Source: Coccinella septempunctata (taxonomy: Eukaryota; Arthropoda; Insecta; Coleoptera; Coccinellidae). Taken from it: 64,000 bases of DNA. Where the stretch lies: contig NC_058198.1 of the NCBI RefSeq assembly GCF_907165205.1, positions 6,859,001 through 6,923,000 on the forward strand. The letters run 5' to 3'. Shown piece after piece: positions 40,401-45,742 of this stretch (within the stretch, counting starts at the first letter, position 1; each line of letters opens with the position of its first letter). The notes beneath the pieces were generated by a model. The model ran no database searches. It was not told the DNA's origin and worked only from the letters and a program-made list of their open reading frames with translations. The translations under genes and the position numbers were made by a program.

Positions 40401-40827
40401 GCTTAAAATGATTTTAAAGCGATTTTCTCGAAGATTACATACTTTTAAAGACGATTGAATACGATATCCCTAACTCTTGTGGAGCAGTTTATGTGCGTTA
40501 AAAAAATGTTAATCTTCGAATATGAAAGAATGATCTCAATTGTCAACTAGGTACTTTCGAAGCTCACGAGCAGGCTTGATCTTTCGAATTTCGATTTCTT
40601 GATCGGTGTTTCAATAAGGCGAAAATTCTCTGTGAGCTGATTAACGAGGCACGGGCGATTTACCCCTAAAATCGTGTCACAATTGGATCTGATTGAAATC
40701 CTGGAATTCATTACCTTGTAGGTTGAAAGGTGGTTCACGACACATGTGAAGAAGACATCCCGACCTTGGGTTACGGTGTGGTTCTCTAGAGGTGCTAAGA
40801 ACTCCGGCTCCAGATCGATCAGTTGAC
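4083..40827 (-). CDS. DIP/lachesin-type Ig cell-surface protein gene, seven exons
   Basis: The exons are 40827-40715, 24665-24480, 22015-21814, 10579-10448, 9626-9507, 5765-5595 and 4411-4083; their phases match and every intron is GT-AG. Joined they encode about 416 residues. Ig1 spans exons 1-2 (FFTC, VAWIK, YMCQINTDPM), Ig2 exons 3-4 (LRCSATG, WRRED, YLCIASN) and Ig3 exons 5-6 (IQCYVEASP, YICTSSN). Exon 7 gives a Lys/Pro/Thr-rich stalk and a hydrophobic tail. The CQINTDPM motif and the VVIPPDI linker are typical of insect Dpr-interacting proteins, neuronal surface receptors that bind Dpr proteins and guide synaptic partner choice. Lachesin proper lacks the NTDPM motif. Which DIP paralogue this is cannot be settled without alignment. 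The signal-peptide exon is missing: exon 1 begins with two bases of a split codon, so at least one exon lies upstream. Confidence 0.9.
4412..5594 (-). other. Intron 6 of DIP-like gene
   Basis: The donor is GTAAGTTC at 5594. No transposon was recognised here. A long same-strand open frame of 223 codons (5277-4606) ends in a hydrophobic run CSVLLVLIFL. It is discussed as a possible alternative last exon, but most of it has no domain character. Confidence 0.7.
5595..5765 (-). CDS. DIP-like gene exon 6 (second half of Ig3)
   Basis: The acceptor is TTTGTTGCAG and the donor is CAAG|GTAAGT. The 171 bp add two bases to a split Gly codon, then 56 codons, and leave one base. The protein reads GEKLLPNDKYEMSE, then an N-glycosylation site in MNLTIKF, then DFGGYICTSSNALGKADG, which carries the second Ig3 cysteine and the Y-x-C strand F motif. 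The end VVRLQ is where DIP proteins leave Ig3. Phase 1 at both ends is the usual pattern for Ig-domain exons. Confidence 0.92.
5766..9506 (-). other. Intron 5 of DIP-like gene
   Basis: The intron is 3.7 kb, with donor GTAAGTAC next to exon 5. It contains one long-TIR element (5816-6672). Immediately beyond lies a fragment starting TACAGCGTGTCCCAGATTCG at about 6700, which looks like the end of another element. Another TACAGGGTGTAAC terminus occurs at 8318-8330. From 6900 to 9506 I see only AT-rich sequence with short random frames. Confidence 0.7.
5816..6672 (+). mobile_element. Long-TIR non-autonomous element, copy A
   Basis: The left end is CAGGGTGTTTTCAAAGGTG, preceded by TA. About 80 bp at the right end is the inverted counterpart (GGTGAGGCTTTTTTC, then GAGGTAGAACTGGTCAAAATG when read on the minus strand). 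The interior matches copies B and C along most of its length, for example GATGTTTCCCCATTTCATCC near 6184. The extreme right terminus is eroded. No transposase frame is present. A TA target and an inverted-repeat structure suggest mobilisation by a Tc1/mariner-type enzyme, but this is inferred. Confidence 0.75.
9507..9626 (-). CDS. DIP-like gene exon 5 (first half of Ig3)
   Basis: The acceptor is TTTTTTCAG and the donor is AATG|GTAAGT. The 120 bp complete a Phe codon begun in exon 4, encode 39 codons and leave one base. The protein reads HPMIRVSNQLVAAPVTSDV, then LIQCYVEASPKAMNHWMRDN, which has the first Ig3 cysteine and the tryptophan of strand C. The HFHPM...NQL.GAP pattern is characteristic of the Ig2-Ig3 junction in DIP proteins. 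Confidence 0.92.
9627..10447 (-). other. Intron 4 of DIP-like gene
   Basis: An 821 bp intron with donor GTAAGTTACC and acceptor TTTTTTCAG. I recognise no element or other signal inside it. Confidence 0.75.
10448..10579 (-). CDS. DIP-like gene exon 4 (second half of Ig2)
   Basis: The acceptor is TTATTTTCAG and the donor is CACT|GTAAGT. The 132 bp give LRSFDGEVLTLTNVQRTDMG, then AYLCIASNGIPPSVSKRFAV, then RVH. The Y-L-C motif holds the second Ig2 cysteine. The stretch MGAYLCIASNG.PP.VSKR is nearly invariant in insect DIP proteins and is the strongest single family marker in the window. The split codons at both ends join in frame with exons 3 and 5. Confidence 0.95.
11186..11589 (+). pseudogene. 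Two abutting LINE C-terminal relics
   Basis: At 11186-11260 the frame reads HLKEHLMRIGLEETD, followed by a stop and SCEDK. At 11390-11589 a second, better copy reads AETDECIFCGEEDEIPDHLV, then NLLEFISPSAMQ. Both match the Cys-x2-Cys...His zinc-knuckle end that follows RNase H in the LINE at 60318-61373. The two tails in a row imply two insertions or a partial duplication. Both are decayed and 5'-truncated. Confidence 0.6.
14041..14060 (-). repeat. Possible LINE 3' tail with ATCA repeats
   Basis: The plus-strand sequence ACGATTGATTGATTCTTTATT reads on the minus strand as AATAAAG followed by ATCAATCAATC. This is a polyadenylation signal plus short tandem tail of the kind that ends many insect LINEs. 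No coding part was recognised upstream of it. Confidence 0.3.
16680..16998 (+). repeat. Possible LINE 3' end with GAAGAA tail
   Basis: The stretch is more GC-rich than its surroundings and ends in GAGGAGAAGAAGAAGAA at 16983-16998, resembling the trinucleotide tail of RTE-like LINEs. No reverse-transcriptase motif was found, so the assignment rests on the tail alone. Confidence 0.25.
17709..18913 (-). mobile_element. mariner element, copy 1 (defective)
   Basis: The left end is CGAGGATATATTGA after TA, and the right end mirrors it (TCAATACATCC, with CG to TA changes at the tip) before TA. The long frame at 18487-17777 encodes mariner transposase from MDMRKIAAKW to the C-terminus. Catalytic motifs present are MDETWVHF and PDLALSDYHLF. 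The middle aspartate is replaced by glutamate (QENVPAHKS instead of QDN). Compared with copies 2 and 3, about 78 bp near 18560 is deleted from the DNA-binding half. The 34-residue spacing in copy 3 marks this as a DD34D mariner. It lies inside intron 3. Confidence 0.9.
17777..18487 (-). pseudogene. mariner transposase, N-terminally damaged
   Basis: A 236-codon frame covers the catalytic half and ends GLETLQVRCNKCIQLRGEYV, the natural C-terminus. The N-terminal helix-turn-helix region is present upstream (to about 18790) but interrupted by the internal deletion. The second catalytic acidic residue is changed (D to E), so even an intact protein would probably be inactive. The family moves DNA by cut-and-paste into TA sites. 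Confidence 0.85.
19880..20590 (-). pseudogene. LINE RNase H and C-terminal relic
   Basis: On the minus strand the region begins near 20590 with WYTDVSKTMTGTGAEVFSFG, a degenerate RNase H FTDGS segment. It continues with GNTLARKGAQ and GLEPFCGIGPTIK (20325-20137) and ends with a DFFRTLELDG tail near 19920. The same order appears in the LINE at 60318-61373 and in the relics at 30838 and 36880. Stops and frameshifts are frequent. Confidence 0.7.
21814..22015 (-). CDS. DIP-like gene exon 3 (Ig1-Ig2 linker and first half of Ig2)
   Basis: The acceptor is TTTTATTACAG and the donor is CAAA|GTGAGT. The 202 bp give MGHLEVVIPPDILNDNESTE, then IEGGTIKLRCSATGVPEPAV, then LWRREDSRNIVL. The VVIPPDI linker, the first Ig2 cysteine and the WRRED motif are all where DIP proteins have them. 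Entry is in phase 0 from exon 2, and one base is left for exon 4. Confidence 0.93.
22125..22285 (+). pseudogene. Relic of a second mariner lineage, DNA-binding domain
   Basis: The plus-strand frame reads AAKMHRMLRKIYGADAS, then stops, then DDFSVEDKPLSGSQK. The words HRML...YG, F..VEDK and SG are the hallmark of the N-terminal helix-turn-helix of mariner/SETMAR-type transposases. It is clearly different from the mariner family at 17709, which has KGLRGEQIYKDML instead. Only the first domain is left. Confidence 0.55.
22395..23132 (+). pseudogene. LINE reverse transcriptase C-terminal relic with GAT tail
   Basis: A first frame reads LKQVGQFKYLGSFINIRANL and DTEIHHRIKSASRAFWKL. After a frameshift near 22570, the frame 22571-23011 reads AVVLPTLLYRNESWT, then LRWSGHILRMQDTRLPKIAL. 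This is the post-catalytic part of RTE-like LINE reverse transcriptases; the LRW.GH..RM signature is typical. The element ends in GGATTTGTAG followed by (GAT)7 at 23111-23132, a usual RTE 3' tail. It is 5'-truncated. Confidence 0.8.
23111..23132 (+). repeat. (GAT)n microsatellite at LINE 3' end
   Basis: About seven GAT units directly follow the LINE relic and are best explained as its 3' tail. Confidence 0.85.
24060..24430 (+). pseudogene. Tc1-type transposase relic
   Basis: Pieces in shifted frames read LFQQDNPCSQTHIDSF, then LWLPRSPDISPIEQLWDMMG, then a decayed C-terminus near HLIRNAMKF. The QQDN and SPD.SPIE.LWD motifs are the second and third catalytic blocks (D and E) of Tc1-family transposases. 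Several stops and frameshifts are present. The relic is on the strand opposite to the host gene. Confidence 0.7.
24480..24665 (-). CDS. DIP-like gene exon 2 (second half of Ig1)
   Basis: The acceptor is TTTTATTACAG and the donor is GTCAG|GTAAGG. The 186 bp are exactly 62 codons, phase 0 at both ends. The protein reads VAWIKSDTKAILAIHTHMVA, then HNTWKLHVSNVKKNDSGTYM, then CQINTDPMRSQ. It has the strand C tryptophan, the D-x-G-x-Y-x-C motif of an Ig variable-like domain, and the CQINTDPM signature of DIP proteins. Confidence 0.95.
26769..27649 (+). mobile_element. Long-TIR non-autonomous element, copy B
   Basis: The left end CAGGGTGTTTTCAAAGGTGA follows TA. The right end, read on the minus strand, is CAAGGTGTATTTGAAGGTGG. 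The paired arms continue inward (GTAGAACTCATCA versus ATAGAACTGGTCA, then CGTTTAACCAAAAAT versus CGTTTCACCAAAAAT), giving roughly 80 bp of imperfect inverted repeat. The element is 881 bp and has no transposase frame. It has the same orientation as copies A and C. Confidence 0.8.
27650..28353. other. Intronic stretch without recognised features
   Basis: This lies between the long-TIR element and mariner copy 2. Nothing is recognised; a short frame at 28017-28262 has no domain character. Confidence 0.5.
28354..29451 (-). mobile_element. mariner element, copy 2 (3'-truncated)
   Basis: The right terminus TCAATACATCCTCG matches the other copies. The left end stops abruptly at about 28354 inside the transposase C-terminus, so roughly 160 bp including one TIR is missing. 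The N-terminal half is the best preserved of the three copies: it starts MSIEIVKIEKLEYPAIIKYL at 29323 and includes the helix-turn-helix and linker. A 6 bp in-frame deletion turns the first catalytic motif MDETWVH into MAWVH and removes the aspartate. A frameshift follows QDNVPAPKS near 28510. Confidence 0.9.
28508..29323 (-). pseudogene. mariner transposase, catalytic Asp deleted
   Basis: A 271-codon frame holds the paired-like DNA-binding region (KGLRGEQIYKDML, YATVKNWTASFKRGKF, DDDRSARP), the helix with DRRIGLKRISE, and the catalytic core to LLLQDNVPAPKS. The rest of the core (LAPSDYHLFPQMKKSLKGRK) is in a different frame at 28575-28309. Loss of the first catalytic aspartate and the frameshift make it inactive. 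It gives the best view of this family's N-terminus. Confidence 0.85.
30838..31500 (+). pseudogene. LINE RNase H and zinc-knuckle relic
   Basis: Fragments in changing frames read IPQAEILAMERCVDINLEKC, then VVHSDSQLKY, then PLTGSEPFCGIGK, then TGHCRLRNGL with TETDECRFYEEEEETTVHLV, and finally SQILEFIVALELEGQL. This matches the order AE..AI, TDSQ, GPEPSIGI, TGHCRLR and C-x2-C...H in the LINE at 60318-61373. It is 5'-truncated and decayed, and lies opposite to the host gene. Confidence 0.7.
31600..31760 (+). pseudogene. LINE reverse transcriptase core fragment
   Basis: The frame reads YLTDRRIIVIVDYVSISNLS, then MDGGVVQFSILSLMLFLI. This matches the LINE reverse-transcriptase blocks YL.NR...V and SGVPQGSILGP.LFL. 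The catalytic YADD block is not visible. It lies just before the 178 bp duplication. Confidence 0.6.
31769..32124 (+). repeat. Perfectly adjoining tandem duplication, 178 bp unit
   Basis: The units 31769-31946 and 31947-32124 differ at only a few positions (for example GTGTATGAATG versus GTGAATGAATG, and TTCTTCCTTGAGATCGAA versus TTCTCCCTTGAGACCAAA). Both begin CTGCTGTTTCCCTTTACAAG, and the next CTGCTG starts again right after unit 2. The sequence is probably LINE-derived, since the first unit follows a reverse-transcriptase fragment. Confidence 0.9.
34105..34757 (+). repeat. 655 bp dispersed repeat X, copy 1
   Basis: It matches 45742-45087 on the opposite strand almost throughout, for example CCACTGGTATATCTATGGGAG and AAGCCCTTCAGTATTAAAAG. 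Homology to the other copy ends abruptly at about 34757, where an inverted-repeat-element sequence begins. It contains the run TTTCTGCTTTGTTTCTTTGTTTCAG at 34508-34532, which looks like a splice acceptor, and a short frame WSKDLPSQKQDLAVIN. I do not recognise the source. Confidence 0.75.
34755..35075 (+). repeat. Partial copy of the 47734-48421 element interior
   Basis: It shares AATTACTCGAAAACGGC.CATTA and GAGAAAATATGAAGAAT with 47841-48155, in the same orientation. The terminal inverted repeats found at 47734-48421 are not seen here. It abuts repeat X exactly at 34757. Confidence 0.7.
36530..36855 (+). pseudogene. LINE RNase H relic, second family
   Basis: The frame reads HYLWVPGNCGIGETGKADEL, then AKKASRLTPAGP. 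The WVPGH.GI.GNE.AD.LA motif is the end of the RNase H domain, with the histidine changed to asparagine. In a shifted frame it continues to VTAKASKGVVGFLM near 36850. The sequence differs from the family at 60318, so it is probably another LINE clade. Confidence 0.65.
36880..37400 (-). pseudogene. LINE RNase H and tail relic
   Basis: On the minus strand it reads SLVCVQGHFGTKGNQEANTL, then ARKGAQSLSMA, and ends near 36891 with ILEFIRTLELDDEL. The GH.G..GN.EA..LARKGAQ motif is RNase H, and the tail matches the relics at 19880 and 30838. It lies head-on to the plus-strand relic at 36530-36855. Confidence 0.7.
39111..40489 (-). mobile_element. Tc1-type DNA transposon, nearly full length
   Basis: The ends are inverted repeats of about 27 bp: AACTGTTCCACATGAGTTAG on the left and AACTGCTCCACAAGAGTTAG from the right. 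TA flanks both ends (39109-39110 and 40490-40491), as expected for TA target duplication. The 1379 bp body encodes one transposase on the minus strand. The element sits in intron 1, only 226 bp upstream of the exon 1 donor, in the same orientation as the host gene. Confidence 0.93.
39215..40235 (-). pseudogene. Tc1-family transposase, two lesions
   Basis: The start ATG at 40235 gives MPRRKLTNAEANRAIGVLQG, then a paired-like domain (VAERLQVSQSVISRLWNRFR, KRPRLGGRRKTTPAQDRFI) and the catalytic part (SVLFTDESRYGRFSDSRRIR; FLDANARPHRAAIVEN; SHSPDLNCIEHAWDML), ending RGGHTLY. About 340 codons is normal length. It is broken by a TGA at 39656-39654, where the family has Trp after SVMV, and by a one-base shift near 39475. 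If one extra G is allowed for, the spacing fits DD34E. The few lesions suggest a relatively recent insertion. Confidence 0.9.
40715..40827 (-). CDS. DIP-like gene exon 1 seen here (first half of Ig1)
   Basis: The acceptor is CTTTGTTACAG and the donor is TACAAG|GTAATG. Two bases (GT) finish a split codon, then 37 codons read QLIDLEPEFLAPLENHTVTQ and GRDVFFTCVVNHLSTYK. This is the start of Ig1: the first Ig cysteine in FFTC, a predicted N-glycosylation site at NHT, and the PEF..P..N.TV..GRD.FTCVV pattern of DIP proteins. STYK joins VAWIK of exon 2 in phase 0, the known position of an intron in this family. The signal peptide must be on an upstream exon. Confidence 0.93.
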
Positions 40828-41495
40828 CTGTAACAAAGGGAGAGATAACAGAATAGACATTGCCAGGGCGATAAGTGAAGTGAAACTAAAGATATTCAGG
40901 GAATATTCGACGGAAGGGAAGTGGAACGTGTTTCGTTTGCGAAATTGCTCTTACATGATAACTCAAACACTTTTGTGTCACTTTCTTGAAGATGGAACTA
41001 ATCCACTGCGGAATTCGGATTATTAAATATTTCGAACGTAACTCTGTCCGAAATAACGGGGAAATTAATCCCGATTTCGAATGAACAACAAAATGCCACG
41101 CCACGCTGAACAGCAAGGAGGAAAATTTTCATTCAACATTGAAGCGAAATGTCAACACTTCGCCTAAACAAAATTTCATTCATGTAATTTTTCCATTTGT
41201 TCATTAAAAATACTGCGGAACCCATAATAATATGAATGTGGATGAGAAGATCCTTTCTCAAAGTATATTCCGAACGTTTGCTGAGGATAAACAAGCCAGA
41301 TATGCAGGGTGTAAATAAATAGTTGCGTAAATGGGATGATTTCTTATCAAAAACAATGTGGGTCTTTCATGAATTTTTTTTGAGCACCTGAAAGGCAATT
41401 TTCGAGGTGCTCCTCAAAACAAAAATTCTTATATCATGGACCCACACTCTTTTCACCAAAGAATCACTCTTTAAATTTTGTGTAAACACAAACTA
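40828..41495. other. Upstream flank, nothing recognised
   Basis: This directly precedes exon 1 on the minus strand, so it is the start of the next intron. No signal-peptide exon was seen. A TGCAGGGTGTAAATAAATAG motif at 41302 resembles a transposon end. Confidence 0.5.
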
Positions 41496-42356
41496 CAGGG
41501 TGTTTTTAAAGGTGAAGCTTTTTTTTCGACATAAGGTAGAACTCATCAAAATAAGTCGTTTAACCAAAAATTGTATCATCCAAGAAGGCTGAGATACAAC
41601 CCCTAGAAGTTCGACAACATTTCATTGAATTTCAAGTGACTCCGGCATCACGAAAACGAAACAAAAAATATGGCTGGACAATGAATGGTTCAGTACCAAA
41701 TTCATCAGATTAGATGTATCAGGTTACTTTTGAATGAATCATGATTGTTATATCGTGCAATTTAGAGGGAAAAAAAATGTAGAAAATCGAGGCAGTTTCT
41801 TGAAAGTGCTTTTGTTAGTTATGTTGAAAAAGTGCTATGATGTTTCCCCATGTCATCCCATTTTTAAGACGATTGTTGGAATGCTCGAGCAAGAACTGTG
41901 ATGCCCATTGTGAAAAAATTCGTGAATAAGTTAGACGAATTTTATTGGTGAGATTTTGACGTATTATTCTATTTCTTACACTTGCGTTCTAAGTCTCTTC
42001 TGTCAGTTGCTATCGAAATGAGCCATTTCATAAAATCGTGTAAGTTACTGAAAAATAATGAGAACAATTCGGTAATCCTAAGTTTCCATTTTCATTACCA
42101 CGTAAATATCGAAAGAGCCAATATCGTAAACGAAACCACATGGTCGAATCAGGAAATAAGTTTTTTCCCACTGCTTTGCGGTAATTCAGCTAACAAACGG
42201 TCAAGGGTCGTATTAGGATCTATTTAAGTAATCATTTTCAATTTTTTTCAACTTTGTCATTTTAAAAGTTATGTATAGGTGATTTTTGGTGAAACGCTCC
42301 ACTTTGACCAGTTCTACCTTCTGTTGAAAAAAAGCCCCACCTTCAAATACATACTG
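41496..42356 (+). mobile_element. Long-TIR non-autonomous element, copy C
   Basis: The left end CAGGGTGTTTTTAAAGGTGA follows TA (41494-41495). The right end read on the minus strand is CAGTATGTATTTGAAGGTGG, and TA follows at 42357-42358. The clean TA/TA flanks make this the best-defined copy. The arms pair over about 80 bp, and the 861 bp interior matches copies A and B. No open transposase frame. Confidence 0.85.
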
Positions 42357-44479
42357 TATAGTGAACTCCAGTGAAAGAATACATCTGGATTCAATTGAAG
42401 CATCGAGACATATGTGGATATCGAGATAAATTTGATTAATGCACATTCCAGAGACAGAGACACCGAGCTGTTCATAGGAACTCAAGTTCAGGACGAACTT
42501 CCTGGAGCGAATTTATCAATTTATTAGGTAATTAATCTCCAGAAGTCTGGGGAAAAAAGAATAGGCCAAGTTTTATTCGAAAGCCCTCGAAAGTTTGCAA
42601 TTCTTCGGCAATATCCATGAATTCTATTAAAAAAAAAGTATATTCGTCCCGAACTCGGCAGGAGTACATTCAACCTCATGGGAACTTTTTTTATTCCCGT
42701 AATTTCCCCACAATTTAATACTAGATGAACGTCAAGCGCTAACTAGATTATCGTTTATGGGACATGGGTCCCATAAGGTCCCGCAGTATCTGGTAGGCAT
42801 AATGGACTTCAAGTGTTTAATTTGATCGAAAATGTTCGGGAAATGTTTTGGGATGTTGTATCCAAAAACCCATTCAGGCATACACAATTCAATTTGAATA
42901 TTTTTCTTGACGGTCATTTTGAAAGTCACTCATCTTATTCTGAAACTACGAATACCACAAATACGACAATTTCTTCTCGAATTGAAGTATCTACTCTAAG
43001 AAGAAGGCACTTGAAATGTAATTTCTTCCCAGTGTGTGTGTCTTTTATCATTTTTATTCATACTACCACTGTATACAGAAATGAAAGGATTTATATTAGT
43101 ATATGAGCATATTCTGGCTGTTTGTTTGCATTCGTTTAGCTTAAATAAAGTTATTTGTTACACGCCTGGGTCCACTTGTAGTGATCAGGTTAATCTAAAC
43201 GAATTATGTTCTTGACACATCTATAATTTTCGGGGTTAAAGTAATAAATACAGTTCAGACGGGGGATGAGCTCACAGTAAATAACAAATATGTCAGGAAT
43301 GGACTAGGGGCGTACTCGGAATACTCTGCGTGTCCGAAGCAACCAGCCCCGTGAAAAATATGAATTTAATGCAGAATTTTCCGTTTAACCCTGTATGAAT
43401 CGACGAACCTTATATTTATGGCGAACTGGAAATTTCCCAGTGAATCGACGAGAGGGTGGACTTAGAGGGTTCACTCTACATCCGGAGTGGGCACCACAGT
43501 CTGTTAAAATGCTCTGGATGTATTCAATAAATTAGTTTTCATACAGTGAGAACCAAAAGTCATCATTCTTATGACCTCCTCGAAGGAGAAGAATACTTAG
43601 AGAGATTGATTTTCCATTCACGATATTCCTCCAATTTCATTTTCTTCAGAGTACAAAATCCGTGAATTTGACTTTTTTCAGAGCCTCATTGTCTTCGTGG
43701 TAATATTTTATTTTCATTAGGAACATCTTAAACATAACTAGCAAAAACATTTCTTCAATATTTTCGACGTACCAATCAAGATAGGGATGTCAAGATGATG
43801 TTGTTGAAAATAAACTGCTCAAAAATTGGATAAAAAACGATTGTTTATATGTACTTGAACAGGTTTTTACGCATTCTAGTAATTTAATATTTTTTAAATC
43901 TATGTATTAGAATTAATATTTAGTTCTGTGCATCTATGTGCACCTTTTTTGGTTATTTGCCAATGTTCATTGTTATTGTTTTTTTGTATGGGTCTTTCAA
44001 TCATAATCGCGCATCTAGATAAAGGTTCGACTGTTTTCCTGACCAGGAGTGGTAAACACATGTATCAGATCAGTATCGCCGCAGACTTCGCTATAACACT
44101 GTGTTCGATTTTCTTCGCATTTTTACACTTCACGAAATAAAGTGAAGTATTTCTTATTTTCGCTGTTTAAAATCATTTCGAGAGTGAAACCATCTTTGGA
44201 TGCACTTCATAAAGCTGGCCAGCTCGTCTCAGCACATCACACCATAGGTAAGTCGTACCTTTATTGTCGCTTTTCATTTGGTTCGCCCATTAAGCAATTT
44301 CGAGTTGCCCTTTCATAAAATTCAAGACAGTCCATGAACTCTTCCCGAGCAATCGAGTGGTCCTTCAGACACTTTAAATTTCTCATTTTCTTTTGAGTTC
44401 GGAATCAGATACCAATATTTTATACAGTACTGATGTATTGAGTTAGATGTCTACATACAGGCACCTGCCTGAAATGGCA
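42357..44479. other. Stretch without recognised features
   Basis: No exon or element recognised. Short frames with hydrophobic starts, such as 43928-44140, lie on the plus strand and have no supporting context. Confidence 0.5.
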
Positions 44480-45010
44480 ACAGCAACATGATTGAGAAAG
44501 GAACAAGATTCAGGCTTAAAAAAAAGTAACGAACACCTTGAAATCAGGGTTTAATATCAGATCGTACCTCCACTAGCTCTTTGTAGTACTTTTAATCTAG
44601 TCGGCATTGTGTCAATGTGGTTATGAATTAAAGTTTGAGGAATGTTTTGCCAAATGTCAGTTTAAGCTTTGGCCAGCTGCTTTGATGTCTGCAGTGGGTC
44701 AGGTAAGCCGTGTAATTGCTGTGATATTGCAAACAGACATGCTCGAAACAATTTGGGTCAATCCATTTGGTTAATACCCATTCGCCGGTACCTGACGGAT
44801 CTTTTAGCCCTCACATTGAAGATATGCAACAACCTATTCCAGATTGCATAGCTAGAAAATATCCTACCAGTATCCTGCCAGAATAAGCTATAAATTCGAG
44901 ATGATGTGAAGAAAGGTTTTCGTGGTGCAGTTAACCTTATTAACAGATTTTGTACGACGGTTGTAGCTCGTGCTCTTCCACCCTCATGGAAGGCTCCTAG
45001 ACGCATGTTG
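44480..45010 (-). pseudogene. Tc1-type relic with catalytic core deleted
   Basis: On the minus strand it begins with ATTVVQNLLIRLTAPRKPFF, then YAIWNRLLHIFNVRAKRSVR, which matches the second helix-turn-helix of a Tc1 group (..T..R.RL...NLRARRP). The sequence then jumps to a C-terminal part, QNIPQTLIHNHIDTMPTRLK, ending ASGGT. The DDE blocks between are gone, leaving a roughly 500 bp internally deleted copy. It differs from the Tc1 element at 39111. Confidence 0.55.
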
Positions 45011-45086
45011 AACTCGTGACAATCAATCTAGCATTATATATATATTCTTTTGAATGTCAGCAATACATTTTTAGTTATCAAACAAT

Positions 45087-45742
45087 ATAGCATATGTATG
45101 AGTTTTAGCAAAGGTTAGTGTAACGGGGTACGATACAATTTGGAGTATGATACAAGAGCTTAGGGAAAAACCTCAGTAAAAAAACCCTGTCTCCCCGTGA
45201 GAAGTGTAGTGATGACAAGTTTGTTTACAGAATAAGCTTTTAATACTGAAGGGCTTCCTTTCCATTCACATAAAAATTTCTTTATCCTCTTTCCATTTCG
45301 AAATAATATCTGAAACAAAGAAACAGAGCAGAAAACGAGAAAAAAAGTGAATAATAAAGCCTTCATCCAAACTTATTCCAAGACTTCATGATGACCGAAG
45401 AAAAAAATAAATAATCATAGGTACATAACTTGTTTTTCAATTGCATTGGGAGGAATATCATCTCTGCGTCAAAAATCTTCTGCTGATCTTAGTGGGGGAT
45501 CACCCTTGTCGTTACAAATGCCTTCAGTATTCAAATTAATAATAGCCAAATCTTGCTTTTGACTGGGAGGGTCTTTCGACCAGGTCCAGTCTTCCAAGTG
45601 ATGATTCTTCTATTCTTCAGTTGTTCGAGGAACGCTACAGGACCCTTATATTGGGTAATCATCTCCCATAGATATACCAGTGGTTATTCAGTAGGAAATT
45701 GAAGGAACGGGGAAGAAATTCAAAAAACTTCTGTCACTTTTT
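45087..45742 (-). repeat. 655 bp dispersed repeat X, copy 2 (inverted)
   Basis: Reverse-complement match to 34105-34757. In this copy a frame DWTWSKDPPSQKQDLAIINL then NTEGICNDKGDPP is more open than in copy 1. That hints at an old coding exon followed by an intron acceptor (GTTTCAG), as in a duplicated gene fragment. The source gene is unknown. Confidence 0.75.

Larger units (their letters stand above)
24666..40714 (-). other. Intron 1 of DIP-like gene (16 kb)
   Basis: The donor is AAG|GTAATG at 40714. It contains a long-TIR element (26769-27649), a mariner copy (28354-29451), LINE relics (30838-31500, 31600-31760, 36530-36855, 36880-37400), a 178 bp tandem duplication, a 655 bp dispersed repeat (34105-34757), an inverted-repeat-element fragment (34755-35075) and a Tc1 element (39111-40489). 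The stretches 24666-26768, 29452-30837, 32125-34104, 35076-36529 and 37401-39110 contain nothing I can name. Confidence 0.7.

Noticed and set aside
43928..44140. Hydrophobic plus-strand frame MHLCAPFLVICQCSLLLFF
   Set aside because: Single short frame without splice sites, homologous motif or neighbours; the strand is wrong for the DIP-like gene.
45160..45366. Minus-strand frame starting MKALLFTFFLVFCSVSLFQI, a signal-peptide look-alike for the missing first exon
   Set aside because: It lies inside repeat X, which also occurs at 34.5 kb, and the hydrophobic part coincides with a pyrimidine-rich acceptor-like tract. No suitable donor phase was seen.
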